From Flavobacterium psychrotrophum (GTDB lineage Bacteria; Bacteroidota; Bacteroidia; Flavobacteriales; Flavobacteriaceae), in NCBI RefSeq assembly GCF_003403075.1, contig NZ_CP031557.1:3100001-3164000 (forward strand): DNA of 64,000 nt, written 5' to 3'. Below are positions 34,158 through 42,290 of the stretch, one piece after another (positions within the stretch are counted from its first letter, which is position 1; each line of letters starts with the position of its first letter). The translations under genes and the position numbers were made by a program. The notes beneath the pieces are model-generated. The model saw only the letters and a program-made list of their open reading frames with translations, was not told the DNA's origin and ran no database searches.

Positions 34158-34330
34158 GCTAATGCCATGGAAAAAGCACAGTTTGGAAATAAACCTGATT
34201 ATTTTTCCACCATTCATTTCAATGAATTGATGATTCCCAACGATAAAGAAGAAGCTATTGTAAACATTTCTTCCCATGCAATTTTAGTCTCTGCATTCAC
34301 TTGTACACTATACAAGCTTTGTGTATCGCT
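34158..34330 (+). pseudogene. fragment of a DltE-like SDR
   Basis: Reading from 34158 gives ANAMEKAQFGNKPDYFSTIH, FNELMIP and EEAIVNISSHA. The SDR at 25800 reads NAVEKAQVEMNLNYFAIIHF, NELMMP and EEAAIVNISSLA. The rest of the gene is missing. It is probably debris of a duplicate of that operon or of a related element. Confidence 0.7.
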
Positions 34331-34411
34331 GGTCGACCAAATCCAGGTAAGCCTTGCAGCACCGGCGGTAAAAAGGACTCACTTAGCCAATGATCAACAG
34401 CTACTTTGTCT

Positions 34412-34600
34412 TTAAATAATCTTCGGAAAGAACCTGTAATCTGATGGGGTTAATCCAAGGCCTAAACCAAATTGCTCAAAATGTTTCCTGCTAAATTTTC
34501 TTTTTTTGCACTTAACGTTTGGGCGAGTTCCTCATTGTGTCCGGGTTTACAATAGCGACGTTAAGCAGGTCATAAGCAGGTGCAAGTGAAGGTAGTATCT
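34412..34600 (-). pseudogene. C-terminal remnant of a HipA-family kinase gene, frameshifted
   Basis: On the minus strand the text LAPAYDLLNVAIVNPD (a hallmark of HipA C-terminal domains) is followed, in another frame, by NEELAQTLSAKKENL. Back in a further frame comes KFSRKHFEQFGLGLGL, ending TPSDYRFFPKII-stop at 34412. Both frameshifts are required to join them. HipA proteins phosphorylate glutamyl-tRNA synthetase in type II toxin pairs. The N-terminal two-thirds is absent. Confidence 0.65.
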
Positions 34601-34917
34601 TAACTCTCAATCGCCGCCGCGCTTAAGCCTAAGTTACGTTTTTTAATTAAAATCAAGTAGCAGAAGAACTGGAAAACGTATTTTTTTGTCGCAAATACGT
34701 ACTAAGATTGCGACAGGATTAAGTCTAATTTAAAGACGTAAATAACTAAAAAAAACAATATAGAAAAGATAAAACTCCCTTTAGTTTTACCGGCCTTAAA
34801 GGAAGAGATTTTAGTCCTACAATAACACGACAGACTGTAGCTCGCACAAAGGTATTCGTGCCATCTAACAATCACAATCTACGTAAAAAAATAAATGGAT
34901 AGCTTTTTTATTATGCC

Positions 34918-36477
34918 TCACTGTGCAGGTAAATTCGCGATAGCTTTACCGTCCATACTGGCTTGGACTAGACTTGCAATGAAGAGTGTTAATGGCTCTA
35001 TATTTTGCCCAACGCTTGCATGCTCTAACGCCTGCATATATTCTTCCCGACGTTCTACAGGTATTACAGTCCAAGGGTACCCGCCTGAGGCAAGCATTGC
35101 ATTCATAATAAATCTGCCCATACGGCCGTTACCATCCATGTAGGGATGGATAAATACAAAAATGAAATGCCCCAAAACCGATCTGACGGAAGCTTCCTGC
35201 TCCTGTTCAAGTAATTCAAAGAGTACCGGCATAGCATCACGCATAGAGTCCACGCTTAATGGCACATGTTGTGAATTGCCAATATATACCTGATGCCTGC
35301 GGTAACCTGCGAGGTCTGAAGCTTTTAGCAGCCCTACCGCGACGCTTGGGTCAAAAAGCTCCCTGTACCATTTTGAATGGTCCATATCTACCTGAGCACC
35401 AGGATTTGCACCTTGCATTATTGCCATTATGCTTTCCTTGACACTTAAAAATGCCTGATAGTATCCTCTCGCAGCCATGGCATCGCGTTGCTGGCGGTCT
35501 TCCTTGTTTTTTTCAAAATCCCATTCACCACTACTCACTTTAGCAATAAGCTCCGGTGTTACCGTATAGCGTTCAATGGATAGTGAATGGTAAGCATCAG
35601 TTACGTATATCTCATCTACATCATTAAGATAAGCGTCTGCATCTTTGGGCAGGCCTGGCTGTGCGGGAAATCTTAAAAGGATTACATCACGCATCTGCTG
35701 CCACATTAATCGGATTCGGTTGGCATAGGCAGACCTTTCCCTTGGCGGAAGGTTCAGCGTCAATTTCACTTCAAAGGGGTCGTCTTCCCTTATGATAAAA
35801 TCGGCCTGCCTAAAGGTCTCTACAACTTGATCTGCAATCCGATCGCGCTCGATGTTCCTAAAGGCAGCAGCGAGCCGTCCGGCATAAGTAGTATGTCCAT
35901 TTTCCAATAGTAGTGGCAATACTTCCGAAGCATCACGGATCATGGAAAGTGCGGTACGCGCATCGATAGGATTATGCGTATAAAAACTCGATGAACAATA
36001 AATAAGGGCTGTAGGCAAATCATAAATACGAATGCCTTTTTCTACTATAATATGCTCGGGATCCGGAAGGTTCCCCTTTAGATTAATAATAGATGTACCA
36101 TGGACCAACTGTGTAGGATTATTATTTGCCTGGGGCGAACGAATGATCAACTGCTTAGGTACTGCGTTGTTACCCGCATGCAAAAGTAGTGAATGATCAG
36201 GGGACAGGCTCCAATTGTCCCCGTAACGATGGCCTAAAAATTTAGCAATAAAATCCCAATAAGATGTGTACCATGAAGTAGTTTCACCTTTCTTTTCATC
36301 GGGATTTGAAGGAATATACCACCCTTTAAGTACTTCTTTTATAAATCCATGCTTTTGCAATAGTTCCCTGTACCGCCTGTTAGGTATTTCATCAGTATAT
36401 ATCCCTACGGCACCTTCTTGCTGTAAGCTGTGCAGGAACTGCAATGCCTCTGCTAATTTTTCATTTCGTATTGCCAT
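34918..36477 (-). CDS. large Fic-domain protein with AbiEi-like N-terminus
   Basis: 519 residues from the ATG at 36477 (MAIRNEKLAEALQFLHS); a TTG nine codons upstream is also open. The catalytic Fic motif HPYMDGNGRMGRF lies at about residue 444, and a possible inhibitory helix SIERY is seen near residue 300. Fic enzymes transfer AMP or similar groups to proteins. The N-terminal ~240 residues look like the winged-helix and AbiEi-like region of Bacteroidota antitoxins (IPNRRYRELLQKHGFIKEVL, LKGWYIPSN, SLSPDHSLLLH, PTALIYCSSS). One polypeptide may therefore hold both DNA binding and AMPylation. Confidence 0.85.
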   Translation of the reverse strand: MAIRNEKLAEALQFLHSLQQEGAVGIYTDEIPNRRYRELLQKHGFIKEVLKGWYIPSNPDEKKGETTSWYTSYWDFIAKFLGHRYGDNWSLSPDHSLLLHAGNNAVPKQLIIRSPQANNNPTQLVHGTSIINLKGNLPDPEHIIVEKGIRIYDLPTALIYCSSSFYTHNPIDARTALSMIRDASEVLPLLLENGHTTYAGRLAAAFRNIERDRIADQVVETFRQADFIIREDDPFEVKLTLNLPPRERSAYANRIRLMWQQMRDVILLRFPAQPGLPKDADAYLNDVDEIYVTDAYHSLSIERYTVTPELIAKVSSGEWDFEKNKEDRQQRDAMAARGYYQAFLSVKESIMAIMQGANPGAQVDMDHSKWYRELFDPSVAVGLLKASDLAGYRRHQVYIGNSQHVPLSVDSMRDAMPVLFELLEQEQEASVRSVLGHFIFVFIHPYMDGNGRMGRFIMNAMLASGGYPWTVIPVERREEYMQALEHASVGQNIEPLTLFIASLVQASMDGKAIANLPAQ

Positions 36478-36533
36478 AGCATTGTTGGTTTTATGTATTA
36501 CCAAGAGTTATCATAGCATCGTATATAATTATC

Positions 36534-36677
36534 ATTATTATATGCTACTGTAGCATCTCTATTATATTCTGCTGTAATATTTCTATTAAATTCCGTTGTA
36601 GTATTTCTATTAAATTCTGCTGTAGCAAATTTATTAAATTCTGTTGTAGTATTTCTATTAAATCATGCTTTATTATT
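36534..36677 (-). repeat. 24-bp tandem repeat array upstream of the fic gene
   Basis: Six consecutive 24-bp units with consensus TCTATTAAATTCTGCTGTAG plus TATT. The four central units differ at a few positions and the outer two are more diverged. They lie just upstream of the Fic start and could be a set of binding sites for its own N-terminal DNA-binding domain. Confidence 0.8.
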
Positions 36678-36995
36678 TTACTTTCATTCAAATTCATCAT
36701 TTTGATCGCTGCTTTTTCATTATCATTATTAACATTACAGACAAAAAATACATATATTTGGAATGAATTATTGTATGTAATAAGTCGTTAAATAAGCCTT
36801 GGCAAAAGGTAGATAAAGGCTGTTTCGCTATGGTATGGTACTTGGATTACAAGAAATCAAAAAACACCAAACAAAACACTTGAAAATCAGCACTTTAAAA
36901 ACACTTACTAGAGTAGTTTGCCGGACTCTCGCCTTTCGTGGCACTTTTATTATGGAGGTTGAAATAGCCAGGTTTTACTGGGTTTTTAGAGATAA

Positions 36996-37016
36996 GTTCG
37001 AATCCCATCGTGTCAC
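36996..37016 (+). repeat. attR: right boundary of the genomic island
   Basis: GTTCGAATCCCATCGTG matches tRNA-Leu positions 18031-18047 exactly and continues TCAC after a one-base gap. No tRNA body surrounds it, so this is the displaced 3' end left by integration. Confidence 0.85.
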
Positions 37017-37018
37017 AT

Positions 37019-37064
37019 AAAAACCTTCTAGAACATTAACTACAAATGTTTTAGAAGGTTTTTA
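37019..37064 (+). terminator. probable original terminator of tRNA-Leu
   Basis: AAAAACCTTCTAGAACATT pairs with AATGTTTTAGAAGGTTTTT just beyond attR. In the uninterrupted chromosome it would lie directly after tRNA-Leu. Confidence 0.7.
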
Positions 37065-37359
37065 AATTTAATTCTCCCAATCATTTCCCTACAATAGTTT
37101 TTCATATCATTCCTGAATCTTTTGTATTTTACTTCTAAGCCTTATAAAGCCATAAAATAAGGTTGATTTTATTACAATTAGCAATAGCGGCTGATTTAGC
37201 GATAGTTGAAAAAATATTGACCGTAGTAGATGTTTATGCTTTTACAACAGGCAGATCAGAACCTGAATATAGGAAAGCCATAAAATAATTTAGTGTAATA
37301 GGACTTCAATACAGTAAGATATTTAAAACCTGCTAAATCAGCACCAGGCTTTGTATGCA

Positions 37360-37388
37360 AAAAAACCGCCTCAAAAACTGAGACGGTT
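37360..37388 (-). terminator. terminator of the glycan operon
   Basis: AACCGCCTCA and TGAGACGGTT pair; on the minus strand the hairpin is followed by seven T. It ends the transcript that carries the last GH16 gene. Confidence 0.75.
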
Positions 37389-37438
37389 CTTCATTTTCCT
37401 AACTAAACTTAATGTACAATAGAAAACTATAAAATTAT

Positions 37439-38203
37439 TTAATTGCCATATACCCTGATATAATCTATCACATATTCCTGCGGAAAGATGCTGTTATCAA
37501 CCTCCATTCCTCCAAAATAGCCACCTACAGCACAATTAAGAATAAAATAAAACGGTTGGTTAAACGGCCATACTTCAGCCGATTTACTGTCAGATGCGAA
37601 ACTGTGAATTTCAACCTCATCTACATAAAACGTAATCTTATCTTTAGTCCAGTTTGTGGCAAACGTATGAAAACCTTCCTCCAGGCCTTTAAATTCCTGT
37701 TTTCTTCCGTTAGCATGCTCACCATGCGTTTCTTTAGTATGTAGCGTAGCATAAGCCATATGCGGTTCGCGCCCCACATATTCCATAATATCAATTTCTC
37801 CAGACAGAGGCCATCCTACCTTGTCAATATTTCCGCCAAGCATCCAGAATGCAGGCCATATACCTTTGCCGGCAGGAATCTTTACACGTGCCTCCATATA
37901 GCCATATTTAAACTCCTTCTTGCCTTTAGTAGTTATTCTGGTACTTGTATAGCCATCGCCTTCTTTTTTAGCTGTAATGGTTAAAAATCCGTTCTCTACT
38001 TTGTGGTTGCTTTTGGTATACGTTTGTTTCTCGGCATTACCAAAACCGCAATTGTCAGGACAACCATTGCCCAGTTCAAAGTTCCACACTTTTTCATCCA
38101 GAGCCTTACCGTTAAAATTCTCTTCCCATATAAGCTTCCCTTTTTTAACCTGTGCTGAGCATACCAGGCCTGTAAGTAAAAGTATTGCAGATAGTTTTTT
38201 CAT
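37439..38203 (-). CDS. glycoside hydrolase family 16 endo-beta-glucanase (laminarinase-like)
   Basis: 254 residues. A signal peptide (MKKLSAILLLTGLVCSAQ) is followed directly by a single GH16 jelly-roll. The catalytic ExDxxE motif is GEIDIMEYVG (Glu136, Asp138, Glu141: nucleophile, helper, acid/base). Trp-rich substrate sites include GIWPAFWMLGG. Family members of this length usually cut beta-1,3- or mixed beta-1,3/1,4-glucans. Last gene of the locus, 9 bp after the GH3 gene. No lipobox, so it is probably periplasmic or secreted. Confidence 0.92.
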   Translation of the reverse strand: MKKLSAILLLTGLVCSAQVKKGKLIWEENFNGKALDEKVWNFELGNGCPDNCGFGNAEKQTYTKSNHKVENGFLTITAKKEGDGYTSTRITTKGKKEFKYGYMEARVKIPAGKGIWPAFWMLGGNIDKVGWPLSGEIDIMEYVGREPHMAYATLHTKETHGEHANGRKQEFKGLEEGFHTFATNWTKDKITFYVDEVEIHSFASDSKSAEVWPFNQPFYFILNCAVGGYFGGMEVDNSIFPQEYVIDYIRVYGN

Positions 38204-38212
38204 AAATTTAAA

Positions 38213-40513
38213 TTAATTGGTATATGTAAATGATGCTTCCATAGTGGTGTTAGAATCGCCTCCTATCCAGAGTTTAAAGTCACCCGGTTCAGCTTCAAAC
38301 TTTTTATTAGCAGTATAAAATTCTATAAGCTTTTCATCTATTGTAAAGGTAACGGTTTTTGATTGTCCTGCCCTAATGGCTGTAAGTTCAAAACCTTTTA
38401 GTTCTCTTACAGGACGGGTTACAGAAGCTACAAGATCTTGCAGGTATAACTGAACCACTTCTTTACCTTCTACACCACTAATGTTTTTTACATCTACAGA
38501 CACTGTTATCTTTCCATCTTTAGAGAAACTATTACTGCTCATTTTCAGGTTGCTGTATTCAAATTTAGAATAGCTAAGCCCATAGCCAAAAGGATATAGG
38601 GGAGCATTATCTATATCAATGTAATGAGACCAGAACACGCTTTCTGTAGGCTGCCCATTACCGGGACGTCCGGTGCTTTTATGATTATAATAAAGCGGAA
38701 CCTGACCTATGCTTTTCGGGAAACTCATAGGCAACTTTCCGCTTGGGTTATAATCGCCATACAAAACTTGTGCAATGGCATTACCAGCCTCTGTACCCAG
38801 TTGCCAGCCTTCTAGAATAGCAGGTATATTTTTAGCAGCCCATGGTATGGTAAGCGGGCGCCCGTTGTTAAGAACCAAAACAATATTTGGGTTCGCTTTA
38901 TAAACCGTTTCCAGTAGTTCTTGCTGTACACCCGGCAAGCTTAGGTCAGCACGGCTACGGCCTTCGCCGGTTTGCAGGCCGTGTTCTCCCAGTACCATTA
39001 TTATAACATCGGCACTTTTAGCTGCTGTAACAGCCTCTGCAAAGCCACTTTTATCGGTCATATTAATATGGGTCTCACTGCCAAAGGCAATAGTACCCAC
39101 GGCAACATCTGCCCCTTTAGCATATGTCAGCGTATTACCGGTATATTTTTTTAGACCTTCGAGTACCGACACCGCAGTACCATCAGCAGCAGCTATACGC
39201 CAACTACCTAAAGGACTTGTCTTGTCATTTGCCAGAGCACCAATAACTGCTATTTTTTGCCCATCCTTTTTTAGAGGCAGAAGATTTTTTTCATTTTTGA
39301 GTAATACAATCGACTTTTTAGCCACATCGAGTACACCATCATGAAACTCTTTTTTTCCAATAGTTTGTTGTTCGCGGGCTTCATTGCAATATTTATATGG
39401 ATCATCAAAAAGTCCCATCATAAATTTAACGCGCAGTATGCGACGCACTGCATCATTTACATTTGCCTCGCTAACTTTTCCTTCCCGCACTAAAGCGGCC
39501 AGGTGCGTTACAAAACCATAAGATTCCATATCCATGTCAGAACCCGCATTGGCTGCTTTCATGGCTGCTTCTTTCATGTCTTTAGCGTAGCCGTGCGAAA
39601 TCATTTCGCCCATGCTTCCCCAGTCTGAAACTACAAAGCCCTTAAAATTCCATTTATCTTTCAGTATATCGCGCTGCAGGTAAGCATTTCCCGTTGCCGG
39701 AATACCTTCAAGCTCGTTAAAAGAATTCATAAAAGTAAGCGCCCCTGCCTCTGAGGCAGCTTTAAAAGGGGGTAATATTATATTGTGAAGCGTATTATCG
39801 CTTATATCTACCGTGTTATAATCTCTGCCGGCTTCGGCAAAGGAGTAGCCTGCAAAGTGTTTTACGCATGCAGCAACGCTAAACTCGCCCAGGTTGCCCT
39901 GAAATCCTTTTACACGTGCTTCTGCAATGCGGCTGTTAAGGTAAGGATCTTCACCTGCACCTTCCATTACACGACCCCAACGGGCATCGCGGCTTACATC
40001 TACCATAGGGGCAAATGTCCAGTTAAGGCCACTGGCGGCTGCTTCTGCAGCGGCTATCTCGGCAGAGTGCTGCATCGCCTCTAAATCCCAGCTTGCGGCT
40101 TCGGCAAGCGGAATGGGGCTAATTGTTTTGTAACCATGTATTACATCAAACCCAAAAATAAGAGGTATGTGCAAACGTGTTTCTTCTACCGCAATTTTTT
40201 GTAATGCCCTTACATCTTTAACGCCTTTAACGTTAAGCATAGAACCTACCCATCCTTTTTTAAGGTGGTCATATTTTAAGGCTGCCGCACCATCTTTTGG
40301 GGCGGGGCCTGTAACTTCCCAAAAACCATTATACTGATTCATCTGGCCTGCTTTTTCCTCAAGGGTCATTAGTGCCAGTACAGAATCTACTTTGCGATCT
40401 ATGGGTAATTTTTCTTCTTTGGCTGAGGAAATGCCTGTGTTTTTTGTACCGCCGCAGCTTAGTGCTATGGCTAGCGGTGCGATAAAAAGGTAATGGGGAA
40501 ATTTGTATTTCAT
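38213..40513 (-). CDS. bglX: GH3 beta-glucosidase lipoprotein
   Basis: 766 residues, BglX length. Lipoprotein signal ending LAIALSC (Cys20). The GH3 N-terminal TIM barrel holds the KHF (218-220) and nucleophile Asp297 in FVVSDWGSM. The C-terminal alpha/beta domain and fibronectin-III-like end follow (EVVQLYLQDLVASVTRPVRE). Releases glucose from short beta-gluco-oligosaccharides in the periplasm. A 109-bp gap with a strong stem-loop separates it from the upstream GH16 gene, while the GH16 gene downstream follows within 9 bp. Confidence 0.93.
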   Translation of the reverse strand: MKYKFPHYLFIAPLAIALSCGGTKNTGISSAKEEKLPIDRKVDSVLALMTLEEKAGQMNQYNGFWEVTGPAPKDGAAALKYDHLKKGWVGSMLNVKGVKDVRALQKIAVEETRLHIPLIFGFDVIHGYKTISPIPLAEAASWDLEAMQHSAEIAAAEAAASGLNWTFAPMVDVSRDARWGRVMEGAGEDPYLNSRIAEARVKGFQGNLGEFSVAACVKHFAGYSFAEAGRDYNTVDISDNTLHNIILPPFKAASEAGALTFMNSFNELEGIPATGNAYLQRDILKDKWNFKGFVVSDWGSMGEMISHGYAKDMKEAAMKAANAGSDMDMESYGFVTHLAALVREGKVSEANVNDAVRRILRVKFMMGLFDDPYKYCNEAREQQTIGKKEFHDGVLDVAKKSIVLLKNEKNLLPLKKDGQKIAVIGALANDKTSPLGSWRIAAADGTAVSVLEGLKKYTGNTLTYAKGADVAVGTIAFGSETHINMTDKSGFAEAVTAAKSADVIIMVLGEHGLQTGEGRSRADLSLPGVQQELLETVYKANPNIVLVLNNGRPLTIPWAAKNIPAILEGWQLGTEAGNAIAQVLYGDYNPSGKLPMSFPKSIGQVPLYYNHKSTGRPGNGQPTESVFWSHYIDIDNAPLYPFGYGLSYSKFEYSNLKMSSNSFSKDGKITVSVDVKNISGVEGKEVVQLYLQDLVASVTRPVRELKGFELTAIRAGQSKTVTFTIDEKLIEFYTANKKFEAEPGDFKLWIGGDSNTTMEASFTYTN

Positions 40514-40550
40514 CAGTTTTTCGGATGTGTTGTAAATGGCCCGATAGATT

Positions 40551-40576
40551 CGGAGGTTAGCCTATGCTAACCTCCG
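40551..40576. other. intercistronic stem-loop between GH16 and GH3 genes
   Basis: CGGAGGTTAGC pairs perfectly with GCTAACCTCCG around loop CTAT. There is no T-run on either side, so it is not a normal terminator. It may stop exonucleases or allow different expression of the two halves of the operon. Confidence 0.7.
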
Positions 40577-40622
40577 ATGCTACCCGGGTAATCTGAATTT
40601 TGGATAGATGTTTGCAGAACTG

Positions 40623-42287
40623 CTATTGATATACACGAACGTAATCTACTTCCATGCTGCTTTGGGTAAATGCAGGATCTACATTACCCCCCATATTGCC
40701 ACCTACAGCTACGTTAAATATCAGGAAGAAGTTCCAGTTAAAATAAGGGTGCGCTGCAGAATTTGCAAATTGTTTTATAAGTACAGGAGCAGAAGTCTCA
40801 GTATCTTTTACATAGAATTTCATTACAGAATCGCTCCAAACAAGTTCATATATTTTAAAACCGTCAGATACGCCAGCTATTGTTTTAGAACTTGTATCTG
40901 CCTGCCCTCCGGAGTGGCCAGGGTAATGCAATGTACTGTGTACTAAATCCTGTTGATTACCTACATGTTCCATAATATCTATTTCGCCACAGGCAGGCCA
41001 TGAATTAGTCTGGTAATTACTGCCCAGCATCCAAAGTGCCGGCCATGTGCCACCACCTGTAGGCAGCTTGGCTTTTATAGATACACGACCATACTTAAAG
41101 TCGTACTTATTATGAGTATTCATACGCGAAGAAGTGTACTGGTACCCTTGGTATGTTTCTTTTTTAGCTGTAATTTTTAATGTCCCGTCAGATACTACAG
41201 CATTTTCTGCACGGTAGTATTCAAGCTCGTTATTACCCCAGCCGTTATTATTACCGCTTTCCATACTCCATTTTGTAGTATCAGGAGCACCCGGAGTATC
41301 AAACTCATCTGCCCACATAAGGTTAGTATACACAGGATCTGGCGTACCGTTAGGATCTTCGGTTGTTAAAATATGGTACCATGCAAGCCCTGGGTTATTA
41401 CCCTGAACGGCACGCACTACCATGCGATTATCTGTAAGTTCAAGTATCTCATACGTACTCGTACCTATGTAATAGCCCATAAAACCATTGCCCGTAATGT
41501 TTAGTTGCGTACCTGTTGAAAACGCATCAGGCACATAAGACTGTGCAGGCTCAAGAAGCACTGTTTTTTGACCTGCTGTATTGTAAGGCAAACAGGTATC
41601 ATCTGTTTGTGTACCGCCACCTACACTAGTGTAGCCACCATTAAAGAAAGTAGAACCGCCATTATCAAGACTTAACTTAAGCAGGTTACCATCTTTAGTA
41701 AACGTAAGTTTGTTGTTGTAAAGACAGCTACTAGATTCTGATCCTGCTTTTTCAAACGGAGCAGCCATATACCAGTCAGCATAATAGTTATTTCCGGTTT
41801 CGGTATTAGGGCCTACACCAAGGTGTCCCTTTTCTGCTGCTGACCAGTACCATACTTTACTAGTGCCGCCCGTAAGCTTAGCTACAGTTACAGGATCTTC
41901 AAAAAGACTTAACACGTCTACTACAGTAATCATCCCTGTCGTAGAAACACCACCCCTTCCGTAAGCAATTACAGTAACATCATACGAGTTGATGCCGGTA
42001 GTTGTAAAGCGCTTGGTATATGATCCGGTAGGTGAAGTAGTGCTTGTACCGTCAGGATATATAAATTTATAGGTTATAGCGTTGTCTGCATGGGCTGTAA
42101 GCGCCACGTTTCCTGTGCCATCGCCGTTAGGATTGTCTGCTGTTTTACCGGCAATGGTATAGCCCAGCTCTAAATTAGTAGGTGCTGTTAAAGACCCAAA
42201 ACTGTTATCATCGTCCTGGCACCCCGCTACCAGCAGCAGCATAAATGCCACCAATAGTGTTCCTAAATTCTTAATTTTCTCTTTCAT
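40623..42287 (-). CDS. GH16 lipoprotein with N-terminal PKD-like domain
   Basis: 554 residues. Lipoprotein signal (MLLLVAGCQDDD). A PKD-like domain (about 35-130, VALTAHADNAITYKFIYPDG) and a central module (about 135-320) precede the C-terminal GH16 catalytic domain. Its motif is GEIDIMEHVGN (Glu435, Asp437, Glu440). It is probably held at the outer-membrane surface, where it would make oligosaccharides for SusCD. The central module is similar to domains of other Bacteroidota GH16 enzymes, but I cannot name it. Confidence 0.9.
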   Translation of the reverse strand: MKEKIKNLGTLLVAFMLLLVAGCQDDDNSFGSLTAPTNLELGYTIAGKTADNPNGDGTGNVALTAHADNAITYKFIYPDGTSTTSPTGSYTKRFTTTGINSYDVTVIAYGRGGVSTTGMITVVDVLSLFEDPVTVAKLTGGTSKVWYWSAAEKGHLGVGPNTETGNNYYADWYMAAPFEKAGSESSSCLYNNKLTFTKDGNLLKLSLDNGGSTFFNGGYTSVGGGTQTDDTCLPYNTAGQKTVLLEPAQSYVPDAFSTGTQLNITGNGFMGYYIGTSTYEILELTDNRMVVRAVQGNNPGLAWYHILTTEDPNGTPDPVYTNLMWADEFDTPGAPDTTKWSMESGNNNGWGNNELEYYRAENAVVSDGTLKITAKKETYQGYQYTSSRMNTHNKYDFKYGRVSIKAKLPTGGGTWPALWMLGSNYQTNSWPACGEIDIMEHVGNQQDLVHSTLHYPGHSGGQADTSSKTIAGVSDGFKIYELVWSDSVMKFYVKDTETSAPVLIKQFANSAAHPYFNWNFFLIFNVAVGGNMGGNVDPAFTQSSMEVDYVRVYQ

Positions 42288-42290
42288 TTT

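Larger units (their letters stand above)
33813..34917. other. gene-poor stretch with coding debris
   Basis: About 1.1 kb without an intact gene. It holds the desaturase promoter, an SDR fragment (34158-34330) and a HipA fragment (34412-34600). The remaining 34600-34917 is AT-rich and contains a small palindrome (ACGTATT...AATACGT near 34676-34705) but no recognisable coding similarity. Confidence 0.6.
36478..37438. other. intergenic region at the right end of the island
   Basis: 960 bp without a supported gene. Contains the 24-bp tandem repeats (36534-36677), a 12-bp motif shared with the left end (36933-36944), attR (36996-37016), the probable native terminator of tRNA-Leu (37019-37064), a short coding-like remnant (37163-37288) and the terminator of the glycan locus (37360-37388). 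Confidence 0.7.

Noticed and set aside
34895..35143. Plus-strand frame opposite the fic gene
   Set aside because: Shadow of the Fic coding sequence on the minus strand; no start signals or family similarity.
36534..36677. CRISPR array from repeats ahead of fic
   Set aside because: The units are directly adjacent with no unique spacers, and no cas genes are near.
36835..37020. 61-codon frame covering attR
   Set aside because: Composition is not protein-like and it spans the att site; it is a chance frame.
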